Part shown: positions 36,101 through 48,170 of the stretch, piece by piece
Position numbering within the stretch: position 1 is the first letter of the stretch
Layout of the letters: the number at the start of each line of letters is the position of its first letter
NCBI GenBank assembly: GCA_016801885.1
Contig: CM028886.1
Coordinates: 901,001-965,000 of the forward strand
Reading direction: 5' to 3'
Source of the DNA: Toxotes chatareus
Lineage: Eukaryota; Chordata; Actinopteri; Toxotidae
Length of the DNA stretch: 64,000 nucleotides
The notes under the pieces: model-generated
What the model was told of the DNA's origin: nothing
The model's database searches: none
Seen by the model: only the letters and a program-made list of their open reading frames with translations
Translations under genes and position numbers: made by a program

Positions 36101-36607
36101 AGTCTGAAGCTTTATCAGCTAAAACACGGCACAGAGCTTTATAACGTTAGGAGGAAGGATTTTACTGCTCTGCACACCTGTGAGGCAAACACCAGGTACA
36201 GTGTTTACGGCGTTCACGTTACAGAGTGAACACACCGAACACTGCACTCAGTATCTGTTCAGCTGGTTCAGAGACAGAGTTTCAGTCGCTCACCCCAGGT
36301 CCAGAATGGGCGGTTTGTCCCGTCCTCGCCGGTAGCACAGGTACAGGTGTGGGTTGTTGATGAGGCCGGCGCTCAGCTCGGCCGAGTGTCCGCCCAGCGT
36401 CCGCTCGATACAGGTGAAGCCCTCCGGCACCTCCTCCCCGAGCCCCTTGGCGATCACGGCCAGGTCTGTCACCGGCTCCACCGCCCGGCCCGACGAAGAC
36501 GAGGAAGAGGTTTTGCCATCCTCATCCAGGGGCCTCCAGGGCCCTGCAGGGTCGAGGCCTGCCACTACAAAGTAGTCCACCAGCTGGGGACATTTCTCCT
36601 CTGTCAT
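21080..36607 (-). CDS. dennd4b: DENN domain-containing protein 4B (Rab GEF), 28 coding exons, complete
   Basis: DENND4 proteins are guanine-nucleotide exchange factors, reported for RAB10, acting in membrane traffic. Exons: 36607-36294, 34112-33857, 33513-33444, 31976-31807, 31690-31449, 31316-31250, 30064-30006, 29538-29394, 29309-29134, 29007-28907, 28635-28420, 27540-27395, 27150-27017, 26922-26808, 26131-25925, 25643-25515, 25384-25240, 24975-24820, 24686-24452, 24287-23993, 23702-23598, 23502-23327, 22761-22605, 22521-22282, 22022-21926, 21771-21606, 21513-21455 and 21225-21080. Phases agree throughout: 4524 nt, 1507 aa (human about 1496). Order: MABP-type N-terminus (LVDYFVVAGL; ~40-215), uDENN (~215-380), DENN (SPYDNLLLCQPVSSPLPL then FPLRWLCPYIPLCPL, ~375-535), dDENN (LEFLLTDYDQIY, FLRFM, ~540-655), PPR-like helices (~738-850), a Ser-rich region (RQSSWSGLSE), a poly-Gly run, a CxxC zinc-binding-like block (CSLCRSC, CPFC, in exon 22) and the conserved end KAIDCRRSFHPPLEC. 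The start matches the family's first Met. An in-exon acceptor at 36626 implies an upstream 5' UTR exon. The human poly-Gln tract is absent. Confidence 0.96.
23060..23092. repeat. (ATT)n microsatellite in a dennd4b intron
   Basis: About eleven ATT units lie in the intron between exons 22 and 23. Confidence 0.9.
24093..24116 (-). repeat. dennd4b: (GGA)n run coding poly-glycine in dennd4b exon 20
   Basis: The plus strand reads (CTC)n and the coding strand gives seven Gly residues after DDRRP. It lies in the low-complexity linker between the PPR region and the Cys-rich block. Confidence 0.85.
25650..25662 (-). repeat. Short (TG)n tract at the acceptor of dennd4b exon 16
   Basis: On the coding strand a run of TG ends seven bases before the exon (tgtgtgttccag|GTG), so it forms most of the pyrimidine tract. 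Confidence 0.8.
27544..28187 (-). repeat. Homopurine/homopyrimidine GGA-rich minisatellite abutting the exon 12 acceptor of dennd4b
   Basis: About 645 bp of plus-strand (GGA)n are interrupted at irregular 15-45 bp spacing by gaaagaaaaggtgga and gaaggggaggtgg blocks. On the transcribed strand it is almost pure pyrimidine, ends directly at the acceptor (cctcctgcag|GTTTC at 27540) and contains no AG dinucleotide. The sequence lacks stop codons in several frames on both strands, which makes long spurious open frames: Glu-rich and Arg/Lys-rich on plus, Pro-rich and Leu-rich on minus. None has a gene context. Confidence 0.95.
29545..29571 (-). repeat. (TG)n tract at the acceptor of dennd4b exon 8
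   Basis: On the coding strand about 13 TG units end at tgtgagacag|TGG, leaving no conventional pyrimidine tract before exon 8 (starts 29538). A short (ATGG)n run at 29589-29611 adjoins it. Confidence 0.9.
30072..30112 (-). repeat. (TG)n tract at the acceptor of dennd4b exon 7
   Basis: About 20 TG units on the coding strand end in tgtcttccag just before exon 7 (starts 30064). Confidence 0.92.
30958..31000. repeat. (CATC)n/(CACC)n imperfect microsatellite
   Basis: Repeated catc and cacc tetramers lie in the dennd4b intron between exons 6 and 7. Confidence 0.75.
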
Positions 36608-38699
36608 GCCGCCTGTCTGCCCTCCACTGCAGAGGGAGGATGAGGGTGAGGGGGAGGAAGAGGAACAGAGAGAGAATATGTTAGATTAATCATTTAAAAG
36701 CTGCGAGTTAGAGGAACTACTTTTCTTCTTCATTCAAAGACACACATCCGTTTGTGGTTTGAACCCAGGTTCTCGGCAGGTTTCAGACATCGAGCTCACA
36801 CTGCAACTAAAAATGATTTTCATCATCGATTAATCTGATGATCGTTTCTTAAACTCGACTCATAAACAGTTTTGCCAACAAAATGTCAGAAAATCACTGA
36901 AAAATCTCTCTAATTCCTCCAGACTAAGGTGACTTCAGTCCGTCTTCAGGTGTCTTTCACCTGACCAAACGTCCAAAATGCAAAGACATTCAGTTTATTG
37001 TCCTGCGACAGAGACGAGCACCCAGTCCTCAGATCAGAAGTTAGAGACAACAGATATTTGACGTCTGAGCTTAAAAACACAGTAAAACAATTATGTGATT
37101 TAACTATTGATCAAAATAATGAAACAGATGCTGATTCTTTTTTTCCCCAGTCGACCGATCGATTCATCATCGCCGCCTGCAGGTGTCCATCAGGAATCCA
37201 CTGAATTATCAGCCCCGACGTGGACGCTGGGACAAACTGAGACAGTTTGATCTGATGCTGACACACACACACACAGCATGACTCAGTGTCCTGGAGGTCA
37301 AGCCAGTGAGTCACGCCCCCTTAGTGTCTCATCAGCCAATCAGGGAAGAGACAGACAGACAGACAGCTCCTTTAACATCTGACCTGATTCGTCTCTTTGA
37401 TTTTTGCATCTTCACAAACATCTTTCATCACTTTACTTTGTGCTAATGTTTCTTTTTACATATTTACAGTTCTGAATAACCGTTAACGTCATTTCATCCC
37501 AGAGAAAACCGGCTGGTCATGGTGGTGTTCAGTTACAAAATCAATATGTGATTAAACTGGAGAACAGAGGGCAGGGTGGTGTGTGTGTGTGTGTGTGTGT
37601 GTTATAAAAATAGGATGTGCAGTGATGCTGTGAGATGCTGAAAGCTCTCTTATGTAACAGTAAATGTCCTGTGCCCTCTCCCAGCCTCTGTCTCTCTGAT
37701 GGAATATAAACTGAGGAGGAGAGAGGCTGCAGAGACGAGCTGGAAACTTCAGACTAAAAAACTGAATTTGCACAAACTGTGCAAACATTTTTTTTTTCTT
37801 TTTGTTCAGATCATCAGGAAAAGTCTTTTCTGTGGCTGAACAGAGAGAATCTATGTATCCTGAGCAGAGCTGAAACAGCTGATGAATCTGTTGCTCAAAG
37901 ACAATCAACTATTTTTAATATTTACTGGTGCCAGTTTCTCAGTGTTGAGAATTTACGTGTTTGATATGATTGTGAAAAACTCAGTTGAGATGGAAATGCC
38001 TGTAAATCACAAACATAAAAAACTCAGAGTGCTTCTTCTTTTCTGTAAATCTATTATTACCAAAAAGCAGCCACACTCCCTGCTTTACTCACACTGTCCA
38101 CAGCTGACGAACACCACAGAGAGACCACAGGAACAGATACGTCCTCGCCACCAACGCTGACACGTCTCAGGAAATCTGCAGCGCTGTCACATGAACCAAT
38201 GAACCAATGAATATGAACCATGTTTGGTTCAGCTCTGATGATTTCTGTCAGCTTTTATCTCCCACAGTGTGCTCCTGGTTGAAAACCCCTGATCACTAAT
38301 CATTCTGATCATTCACAGTGTTTATTTCCGTCTTCAACTGCCGTCTCAGATTACTGTTGTATTATGGGTAAATCCCTGCAATCCACAAACGGCCACAAGA
38401 GAGACTGTGTTCGATTTAGACTCAGATCAAAGATGTCACACACAGACCGATCACAGACCAGAAAACTGCAGGTCTGAAACTCTGACTCACAGCAGTTACA
38501 CAAGGTTTCAGCGCTCACCTAATGTGGCTCAACTCTGCTGCTTCCTTCACGGTCCTCACTCACAGCCTCGCTGAGCTCATGAGCAGGTGCATGTGTTCGT
38601 TCTGACAGGTAAAGTGGTCAGAAGCTCAGACCCAGCTCCCTCAGCGGCTGGCATCAAAAAACGCTTTCCAACAAACGATAAACGCACAAAGACACTTCG

Positions 38700-38780
38700 G
38701 CAGGAGGAGGAGGCCGGCATCGTACCAACAACCCCGCTGCTGGAGGACGACCCGCTCTACCTCCTGAACCAATCGCTGCA
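38700..38780 (+). repeat. Degenerate interspersed-repeat fossil
   Basis: The stretch 'ggcatcgtaccaacaacccc' and 'gacccgctctacctcctgaa' resembles the 'ctctacctcctgagccac' end common in teleost interspersed repeats. It accounts for part of the 94-codon open frame at 38587-38871. Family assignment is from memory only. Confidence 0.4.
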
Positions 38781-40189
38781 CTGGGACAGAAACTCAGACA
38801 ACAGCACAAACAAGAAGCCGAAACACTCTCTGCCTCTGCCAGTGCGCGTCACGTGTGAGGACGGAGGCTAAAACTTGTGTTTCCTGCTGCTGCTTCACAT
38901 TCAATCACATTGATCAATAAGCACAAACACACTCAGAGCAGGCAGCAAACAACCGGCGCTGCTTTACGACTCATTTCATAAAGTGTCAGTGGTAAAAAGT
39001 TTTACTCATGTCGTTATGAGCAGAAAGCAGCTGCTGGATCTTCGGTCAGCAGATGTTTCTGATGGATAAAGCATTTGATTTCCTTCCCTTTCTGTAAACC
39101 ACAGATATGTCCTCCTCTGGGATGGGGTGGGGGTGGGGGGGGCAGTCATCAGACAGTGAAAGTGAGAGAGAGGCGTTAAAAAGGCCGGAGAAGCACAAGT
39201 ACAACGGCGAGCGGGTCAAAGGTCGGCTAGCAAACAGGACGAGGACCGGGTGCCTGTTTCCTGTTCATCAATGACTTCCTGGTGATACGGCGGCTCCACG
39301 AGGGCACAAAACGCATCAAATCTCTTTATCTACACAAAAAATCTACTACACAACTTCACCGTGTCACATCTCTGAATGTGTTTCTGTCTCCGTCTGTTCT
39401 ACAGAGCAGACTTTTCTCTGGCGCGGCAGAAAACAGCATCTTCCTCAGCGAGTCCACTCAGTGTTACTCACACACTGATGCTCTAATTTTAGTTCAGCTG
39501 ATGCTCTCATTCAAAGTTCCTGTATCGTTAAAGTTAGAAGATTCAAAATGAGGCGGTGAAAGGTCATCGCCCCGGTGCTGCGACGGGGGGAAGCTGAGGA
39601 GAAGCTAAACACAGAAACGAGAAACTCGCTGCTGCAGTGAGGAACTGTGTGTGTGTGTGTGTCCACACGCCTCACACTGTCAGAGAAACGTCCATCGTCC
39701 CCTCTAAAGGCCTCACACCTTCACACAGTTACTCTGTCACTGACAGAGAGGGAGGGACGGAGGGAGTGATCCGCTCAAGCAACACTCAACAGCAACAGCA
39801 TTTTCAGCTGAAACCGCTGATTTCATCACAGTTACTTCCCTTTTTAATGGCCAGTGTGCAACAATGGAAACCTGGCACATGAACAAACACACACACACAC
39901 ACCATCTCTAAATACAGACTGGAAAGCCCAGAGACACGCAGCAGGCTTCCTCACTCACAGTGCACTACAGTACAACCACATCTCTCTAAACAGCAGCGTA
40001 GGACCTTTTTTTTCCCATTACTTTTCATTATTTACATCATAAATCATCTGGTATTTGGGACATCGTGGTTAAAGCATGTCTAAGACCGTGCACTCGTGTA
40101 CGTCAGCCCCCCTCCCGCCTCTCATGTCCTGTCCCTGCTCTGCTGTTGTCCTTCGAAAACAGGCTGAAATGCAGCAAAGAGAACAGAGG

Positions 40190-40412
40190 AACATTTCAGT
40201 GTCATGTCATCATCTACCGCTTATCTAGGTCCAGGCCCAGGTCACGGGGGCAGCCCGCCCCATTCACAATGCACCGAAATCCTATGGCACCTCCACAGGT
40301 GGTGAGCCCATGGAAGGTAGTGCCGTCCAGAGTGGGACTCAAACCCACAACCCTGAGAGATTCAGTCTCATGCTCTACCAACTGAGCTAACCGGCCGGCA
40401 ACATTTCAGTGT
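40190..40412 (-). mobile_element. tRNA-derived SINE (Lys-type head) with perfect 13-bp target-site duplications
   Basis: The element spans 40203-40399 and reads on the minus strand. Its head has a pol III A box (TAGCTCAGTTGG), a D-arm and anticodon stem resembling tRNA-Lys (GGTAGAGCATGAGACT) and a B box (GGTTTGAGTCC). The body ends in the tail GATAAGCGGTAGATGATGAC. It is flanked by the direct repeat aacatttcagtgt at 40190-40202 and 40400-40412, the mark of target-primed insertion. It is not a functional tRNA because the anticodon loop is altered and there is no 3' acceptor half. It is about 88% similar by eye to the copy at 55971-56170. Confidence 0.9.
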
Positions 40413-43400
40413 ATGAATCTAAAACATCTTCAAACATCTGGTTTTGTCTGATCGACTGTCCAAAGCTCCACAGTTACTCAGAAAACACAGAAGGTGGAAG
40501 CATCAAACATTTCACACACTTTTTTTCAGCAAAATGTGAAAAACTTACAAAGTTAATCAATTGTCAAAATGATCAATTAAATAATAATCAATTCATAATA
40601 GATTCATCAACAAATATTAGAGCTAGAGAACAGTCAACTTCGACGTGATTAATCGTTTGTTCTATAAAACGCTGTGACGTTGGCGTCTGACTGAGACTCC
40701 GCTCCACGTCGCCATGGCAGCATCACGTCAGCCGTATTAAATTCAGTGAATTCAGACAGAGCAGCAGGTCGTTTCATTTACACGCCTGCAGCAGAAGTTT
40801 GGTCTGAACTGCAGCGAGGTGGAAGTGAGACACCTGAGAGGAAGTCTTTCTGTTATTAATAAATGAAAACAGCTGCTGAAACCTGATCCTGCCATCCGGT
40901 ATGGGCTGTGGGTTCCCTAAACGCCACTTCTCTCTTTCCAAAACCAGAATAATGATTTCATCTGCCATCTCTCCACCTGCCTCACTCTCACCTGTCCGTC
41001 TGCACGGCTCAGTCTATCCTCAGAACCGTTCTCTGGACGATGAGAGCACTGGTGACACAGCAGATGTGGTGTGAATGTGCCGCACAGGTAAACGTGGCCA
41101 CAGACTTTCCAGGTGCAGCACAAACTGCGTCTGCTGACCAGTGAAACCATCACGTCAGCTGAGAAAATCAGAATCCGACAGACACAGTGACAGAGTCTGG
41201 ACCTGCATCGCTGCTGCTGCTTTCAATGTCGAAAAACTCAAATCCCATCAGAACGTGTCCAAATAAGCAGCAGCCTGCGGTAAAGCAAAAATATTACAAC
41301 CAGAGAATATTTTATTATGTTTATCAAAAGGAGAATTAATGTCCATTCAGCATTAACGTTGGGCAGCGACTGGGAACCGGGAACGGGAAAATCCTGCTCC
41401 TCTCAACATTACAGTTCAACTGCACCAAACTACAGTCTCCAAAACGATCAGTTTAAATGATCTAAACTGTCACTGTTAGTTTTCTGTCAGGTAACGGATC
41501 AGTGAAGCAGCCAAACTGTTCACTGATAACCAGAGAACTCTGATCAGCATCAGGGAAAACGATGACAAACCGATCGGCTGCTGCTCCCGTGGCCGTTAAA
41601 AAAACTTCAGCGTTTACTTTCATATTCCGAGCTCATTAACTTTATTTCCTCTGACTGTACGTTCACATGGCAGCGCCTTATCGTCATCACCTGAAAAAAA
41701 TGAGGTTTTCTTACTGCGAGTCTTTCAGCCACGTCTCTCATGGAGTGAGCGCTGTCCTACCTGAAGAGCTGTCAGCGGCTTCAGGTCCAGCTGTGACAGT
41801 TAGTTTGAAAAGCTGCCACAGGAAGTCAGTGGTGCCGCGAGGGAGAAAAATAGAGCTTTCATTTCCAGTTTCTCAGCCACTGAAAAGTGCAGCTGAGTGA
41901 GACGCAGCTGAAGAGGAAGGTATGAAAAGAGGGGTTTTTTTTTTTTTTTAACCAAGAAGTGAAGGTGACATCTCCACCACAGGCACACAGCAGGGGTGTG
42001 TGTTTCACTGTGTGTCAGAGCTGTGTGTTAACTGGTACGGGGGGTGGGGGTGTAACAACAACAACGGCTCTGTGTTTCCTCAGGGTGTCACAGCGTCTCA
42101 TCCACCACTGATCATCTCTCAACACGTTCAGTGAGATAATGGACGGCATGAACGCAGAGTCACGTGTTCGATTCCCACCGACTCACAGACCATGTGAGGG
42201 GACTCTGGGTTCCCCTGAGACGTCCAGCGTGTATTTCACTGAGAAACATCCGCACAGCTTCACGTTTTAAACTGCACTGTCTGGACTTTAAAAGCAAAAC
42301 CACCAACTTCTCTTCTGAAACAGAAGTAAACACACTTTAAACCACAAGGTATTCGCTTTCTAGTAAACATTTTCACTCCCAATGTTTCTGTCAGAGGTGA
42401 TTCTGATACCTGAAGAGCTTCAGGAGAAAATCTGAACGTAAGAGAAGACGCAGAAGTTTGTGGGTGAAACAGTAAAACAGCAGAAAAACGCACAGGGGAA
42501 TAAAATGACTCGCAGTAAAAGCCACGAGCAGTTGGTAATATTTCTCTGGTGGAAGCTGTTGTGACATGAGAGAAAACCTGGCTGATTTCAGCACAGCTTC
42601 CTCCTCCAGCTGACGTCTCTCAGTTTGGATTCCTCTCATCACTCCTGCTGTCGTTCGCTGGAGCGTCACTGTCGCTACATCACCGGAGAAAACCCACCGC
42701 GTGCCTTCAGCTGGTTTCACTTTCAATCACACAACAAGAACTCCCCGGGGAATTCCACTGCTGAGGGATTCAACAGAAACACAAATCAACTGCGTCCTTT
42801 ATTCATTCATCCACACTGGGACGGGCCTGGGCTCTGCAGGTGTCAGCGATACAGATTCAGCTGCATGTCTGAGTCACCTGGTGCTGACAGTTCATCCCTG
42901 TGTGGAAATCTGCCTTTTCGGTTCGGTTTTGCTGCGTTTTGCATAAAAATCGTTGCCGATCTCAAAACAATAAGTAATAAAACTTGTAGATGAATTTTTT
43001 TTGGCCCTGCACTCACGTTCCAGAGGGATGAAATGCAGGTTGCTCCTCCCCTTCTGCTGTGCTGAACCGAGTAAGCCGTACTCGGGCGGCGTCAGGAGGC
43101 CCCGGGGCTTCGGTGCAGCCCGTCTTAGAAATGCTAACTCCAGGTTCGGCTATTTAAAGCCTCCTCAGAAAACACAGACCTCTGGGACAGTTGGTGAAGC
43201 TCCCTGCTGCTTTGTAAAGCCAGACTCGGCTCCTGGGAGCCAAACAATTCTTAACTGTCTCTGCAGTAAACAGTCATTATCGCTCAGGCCTTAGAGGAGG
43301 CCCGGTCTACAGCCCAACCAGATTATTACAGACAGACACACAGAGCAGGGCTGACAGTGGAGGAGCTGAGACGGCGGCGGACTCCCGAAGGAGATTTAAA

Positions 43401-44126
43401 TATCTGGAGTCTAAATTTAGTGCGTCCACAGAGCGCCGGCTCACTTTGTGGACAGCAGCATCAGGACGACCGGGGAGGACGCGCAGCCCCTTTCCAAAAT
43501 TAATTCACATGGGATGATGCCATGTTCATGACGCAAGCCACAAGCAGAGGAATAAACAAACACAAGCACAGAGTTTACACTGGGCAGAGGGCAGATAGCA
43601 GGCCTGAAACTGAAGCTGATTTCAGCACAACTTCCTAAAGAGGTTCTGTTCGAACAACAGGCTCAGAAAACCCCCAAAATATTCCCATCTGAGAAACTGG
43701 AACCAGTGAATTTGTGATAGTTTTGCTATTTTTCTGTCAGCTGACGAATCGTTTCAGCCTGAACTGTTGGAATTTTCCACATTTAGAACCTGTTCCACAG
43801 ATTCTCAGCTCAGCTCAGTCAGTCACCTCCTGCAGTTTAAAACTACCTGCTTTCATTATCAGGATCCTCTGTTTCCAGGCATCGTATCCTGTGCTGTAAA
43901 CAGAGCCCGCGTTTGACTGTCGGTCAGATAAAACATACGAACATTCAAAGACATCCCCTCGGACTCTGGGGAACTGTGACGGACATTTTTAACCATTAAT
44001 TAATCAATACTGAAAATAACCGTTAGTTAGTTTCAGTCCTAATACGCTACAGAACGTGTGCTGTATCAGAGACTGTACAGACCACTGCAGAGGGATTTCA
44101 ACAGACATCCTGAAACTGGATCTGTG

Positions 44127-44144
44127 TGTGTGTGTGTGTGTGTG
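44127..44144. repeat. (GT)n microsatellite
   Basis: Nine GT units in non-coding DNA. Confidence 0.85.
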
Positions 44145-47100
44145 TCAGGACGCAGGTCAAGGTGGCCTGTGGAGGTTTGCAGCATCAGCAAAAAGCTGGA
44201 CGGTGACACAGAGAGAACAGAGGAGAGGACGAAGACGATGAATCAAAAACTGCAAAACATTCAATTTACAAAGAAGAAAAGCAGCGTCCAACACGTCTGT
44301 TAGAAATCTAACAATCATCAAAGCTTACAGCTGAGCCTCTGACACCCAGAGACACAAACAGGTCAGATTTATCATGAAGAAATGCAGTTTCACTGTCCTG
44401 TTCCCCGACTGCTCACACACCTAACCTACCACTTACCCCGAGCCCCAGAAACAACCCCCAACGTCTCTACTGTTGCTTCAGAGATGAGTGAACGATGTTG
44501 TTTAGCGTAAGAAAATGAAATCTGAACAAAAATCAGCCAAAAGTAAAATCAGTGACATTCCAGGGAAAATCTGACAGAGCTGAATGAACCGATCAGGATT
44601 CAAATGACGGGAAAACAACAGATTTTTTCATTGCTGATTATTTTCTTCTTCGATTCGTTGTTTGGTTCTTAAAACATCAGAAAATAGTGAGAAATGAACA
44701 TGATGATTTCCCAGAGTCCACGGGGATGTCTTCAAACTGCGTTTTATTTTCGACCAACAGTCTGAAACTCGAAGACGTTTGATTTACTGCGAAGTGAGAC
44801 TGAGAAAAAACAGCAAATCGACATCCACACAACGGACATAAACGACTCATTCATTATCAAAATAGAAAAAACTTTTCTTTCAATAGTCAATCAATTTATG
44901 GACAAATGGTTTCGGCTCTTCCAACATAACACTGCAGAAATAAGCGAGGAGCTGCACGAGAGCGAGCCTGGCAGAGAAGAAGAAATATTCTCTCACAGAT
45001 GGTGAGTGAGAGCGGAGGCCGGCTACAAGCCAACGTGACTGAGGGCGACTGAAAACACACACACAGGTTTCACTCTGCAGATGATCTCATCCAGAGAAAC
45101 ACAACAAGGTCAACAGTTTGAAATCTTGCATCAACAACTGAAAATAAACAAATCAGGGGTCAGAGGTCAGAGGTCACGGCATCACAAGTGCCAACACAGA
45201 ACCAAAATAAGGGCCAAGGTAAATGGGAGAGGAGGGAAGTGTTGAGAGACGGACTAACACAGCGAGGGTCTGACAACCAAAAAATACAAAAGACTTCTAA
45301 CAGAGTGATAAAAACTGAAAACACAGCTGAGTAACTGTGAGCTCGCCCTGCAGGAAATATTCACGACGTTAAATATGAGCAGTTTTCACAGGGCGTGGTG
45401 ACGTCCTGAGAGAGTTAAGAACTTTGAGGAGCCCGTCTGTCCAAATGGATAACTTAGCATGCGAGTCCATCGAGGACGTTGCGTAATCTGAAAAGAGGAG
45501 CCCTGCATGTGGCTGTGTTCGGACGGAGACAGTGAACGCAGGACAGCAGGAATGTAGATGAGCCAGTCTGCAGCAGAGGCTGGATCTAACTGTTGATCTT
45601 ATACTGTCTGTTCTCTCGACGTCTCTCTGTGCTTCCTCACACCGAACACACACATCCAGGTGAGCTGAACTGGAAACGGCTGAAAGAAGCCAAACACTTT
45701 CTCACTGTCTCTCTAAACCTTTCCTCCTGGACCCTGCAGAGTCTCTGGGCCCTGTCTCTGGACCCTGATCCCCCCCGTCACAGCACAGTCCTCCTGCCCA
45801 GACTCTTCACTCTGCAGTGACAAATTCTTTACAAGAGGCGACGCGTCCTGACAGCGCTCAGGTATCCTGCTGCGTGCCAACACAAACATGCTACAGTGTT
45901 CACCTGCAGAGTGTGAGTCAGACTCTGCGTCAGTGTGTATCGCATGGCGACAACAAACTTACACCTGCTTTGACTTCGGTCTGAGGGGAAATTCAGTTTG
46001 CATGCACTTTGCATTCAGACGGACCCATCATAAAAGGTGGAGTCCAAATAAGGTCCAGTCTCTCCGTCTCCTGTGCTGGAGCTTTAGCAGCAGAGTAAAG
46101 TAGGACTGAATGTGGAAAGAACCCTCCAGCAACACGTTACTGTCCCAAATCCACCAAACACACACTGAGGACGCCTCAGACGGCAGCAGGCATGCGTCTC
46201 ACAGACTCCACTGTCCACCTGAGCGGAACTGTCCACCCAACTGCAGGCCCACTTTAGGGGAAGTGAAAATTGTTTTTCACAGTAAGAGGACAAAAAGCAA
46301 ATGATGGGATCAGGGCTGGTTCAGTTTGAAGAATCCTAAACTGATTCTCCAGACAAAAAGTGTCTACTGGTGATGATCATTATACACAAATCTAAAAAAA
46401 CTAAATCTACAGCTAAAGACAAACCAGGAGAGAACTGATCAGACAAGCTGTTAAAATGCTGCCTGCTTCTGTCTGTTACGCTGAGTGGATGAGAGAACTG
46501 CTGCTGTTGGTTAAATACTCCCAGTGATGTCTGACGTGTTAAACACTGAGCGAAGCAGTCGACTCATCCTGCTGCTAAAAGGCCTCCGGAGGAAAATAAA
46601 CAGACCGACGGCCCATAATTCATAGAGGCAACGCCCACCGCGGAGTCCCCGGCTGAGGATGGAGGACAGCAGAGGAAACGTCAGGGTCGTCAGAGGTTTC
46701 TCCTGTAAACCTACACTTTGTTTTATGTCACCTCCTGTTTCTCATTTAATTCTGTGAAATAACGTTAACACATTTTTTACAGTATAATTACTGCACAGCA
46801 TCAGCAGGTATTTATGAAGCGATTAATCGTTAACAGTTACTTTACAAGCAAAAACACCAAATATCTGCTGGATCTCCAATAAGATGATTTGCTGGGTTTT
46901 GTTGGCCATGACGTTAAATGAATTTTGGATAAAATACATAACTTCATGACATGATGCTGGACGGTGGCACGTTAATAAAGTCTTCGCCCAGACATCAGCC
47001 TCACAACCCAAACTCAGACAGCGGCACATAAACTCGATGTTTGACTGGTCAGACAACCGTGATCCTGGTTCTGACCAGTGAAGCAGCAGAGTCACCAGGA

Positions 47101-47179
47101 AGTGGACCAGAGGGAGAGCAGGTTCACATCCAGAGCCCTGTCTGGGGTTCAGGTGTGGGGGTGTGGGTAGGGGGAGGGC

Positions 47180-47310
47180 TGGAACACAGCACAGTGAGAA
47201 CATACAAACTCCACACAGAAAAACCGGTGGGGGTTTTTTTTCAGATTATACAGAAACCTTGTTCCTGTGAGGCCACAGCACTAACCACTGCTCCACCGTG
47301 CCCCCACCCC
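47180..47310 (+). repeat. Old interspersed-repeat fragment (LINE-3'-end-like)
   Basis: The phrases 'agaacatacaaactccacac', then 'gtgaggccacagcactaacc' and 'actgctccaccgtgcc' are typical of a repeat very common in teleost genomes. The copy is diverged and interrupted. It is followed by CA and CAGA simple repeats to about 47365. Family assignment is from memory. Confidence 0.5.
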
Positions 47311-47559
47311 CACCCCACACACACGCACAGACAGATACCAACAGACAGACAGACAGGCAGGCAGCTCCTCCTGTGACCTCCACAGCTGATGGAGAAGCTG
47401 CACTGCAACAAACAGGCCTGAGCAGCTGCTGGCGATTTAAACCTCCACCGTCTAAAAGGCAACTGCTTCCATTATCGGACACCGCTTCGCCCGCGGTTTT
47501 CACCATTTATTTCCGAACGCCTTCGCGCCTCTTCCTCCAGCAGAAATAAAACTCTCCCG

Positions 47560-48170
47560 AATACTGTCCAAATCGCCCGTGTGTCCGTGTCTCCTGCCTC
47601 CGTTTACCGTGTGACAGACGATGGTCGCTTCCGCTGCAACGCAATGTAACCCCGGAGCCAGAAAAGGCAACGGGTTCCATCATCGGACGCAGACTCGACC
47701 CCGCCTGGGTTCTGCTAACATCTGGTACCTGATCCAGTTTCAGACAGATCACGACTTAAACACGCTTTAAATTATCACCGGGAACAAACTGTTCTCGTCC
47801 CGGAGTGAATCCGCTCCGCGCGGAGGACAAACTGAATCTGCATTAGCAAACTTGTGCGACTTGGCGGCTAGCTAGCGTTACAGACACGGACGCGCGCTGA
47901 GACCCGGTAAAAACACAGCGGGCTCGCCGTGTTTAACGCCGCGGGTCTGGCGGTAAAATGTTCCGGGGAGAAAACGAAAGAAGAGCTACAGACGGAGGTG
48001 TGTCCGATAATGGGCACACCGAGGTTCCCGTTAAACGGTACGTGTTCTGCTAACCCCCCCAGTGTTAGCTAGCTAAGCAGTTAGCTACTCTCAGACGTGA
48101 CCGTCACCGGGTCCGTTAACAGGACAGAGAAGTTCGGTAAATGTGTTGTAACGTGTCTCGTACCTTGTCG
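47560..48170. promoter_or_regulatory. CpG-rich block: candidate (possibly bidirectional) promoter
   Basis: CpG density is clearly higher here than in the surrounding ~10 kb, including runs such as cgctccgcgcgg and gacgcgcgctgag. Two donor-like sites point outward. One is on the minus strand, CGACAAG|GTACGAG, ending an exon at 48164, which could be a dennd4b 5' UTR exon. The other is on the plus strand, TTAAACG|GTACGT after 48037, preceded by an ATG at 47958. I infer that this is the dennd4b promoter about 11 kb upstream of its coding start, with possible divergent transcription. Confidence 0.4.

Larger units (their letters stand above)
36627..47550. other. No coding exon recognised; probable 5' intron of dennd4b plus repeats
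   Basis: Upstream of the dennd4b start exon (acceptor at 36626) I find no exon of a known family on either strand for about 11 kb. The interval holds CA/GT microsatellites (37580-37601, 39644-39662, 39888-39901 and 44127-44144), one intact SINE (40203-40399) and older repeat fossils (about 38700-38780 and 47180-47310). Unless dennd4b has a nearer promoter, this is its first intron. Confidence 0.5.

Noticed and set aside
38587..38871. 94-codon plus-strand open frame
   Set aside because: Part of it matches a common repeat fossil, and no domain, splice partner or conservation is visible.
40320..40399. tRNA gene call on the minus strand (A and B boxes present)
   Set aside because: The anticodon loop is altered and no 3' acceptor strand pairs with the 5' end. 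The element continues into a SINE body and tail and is flanked by target-site duplications.
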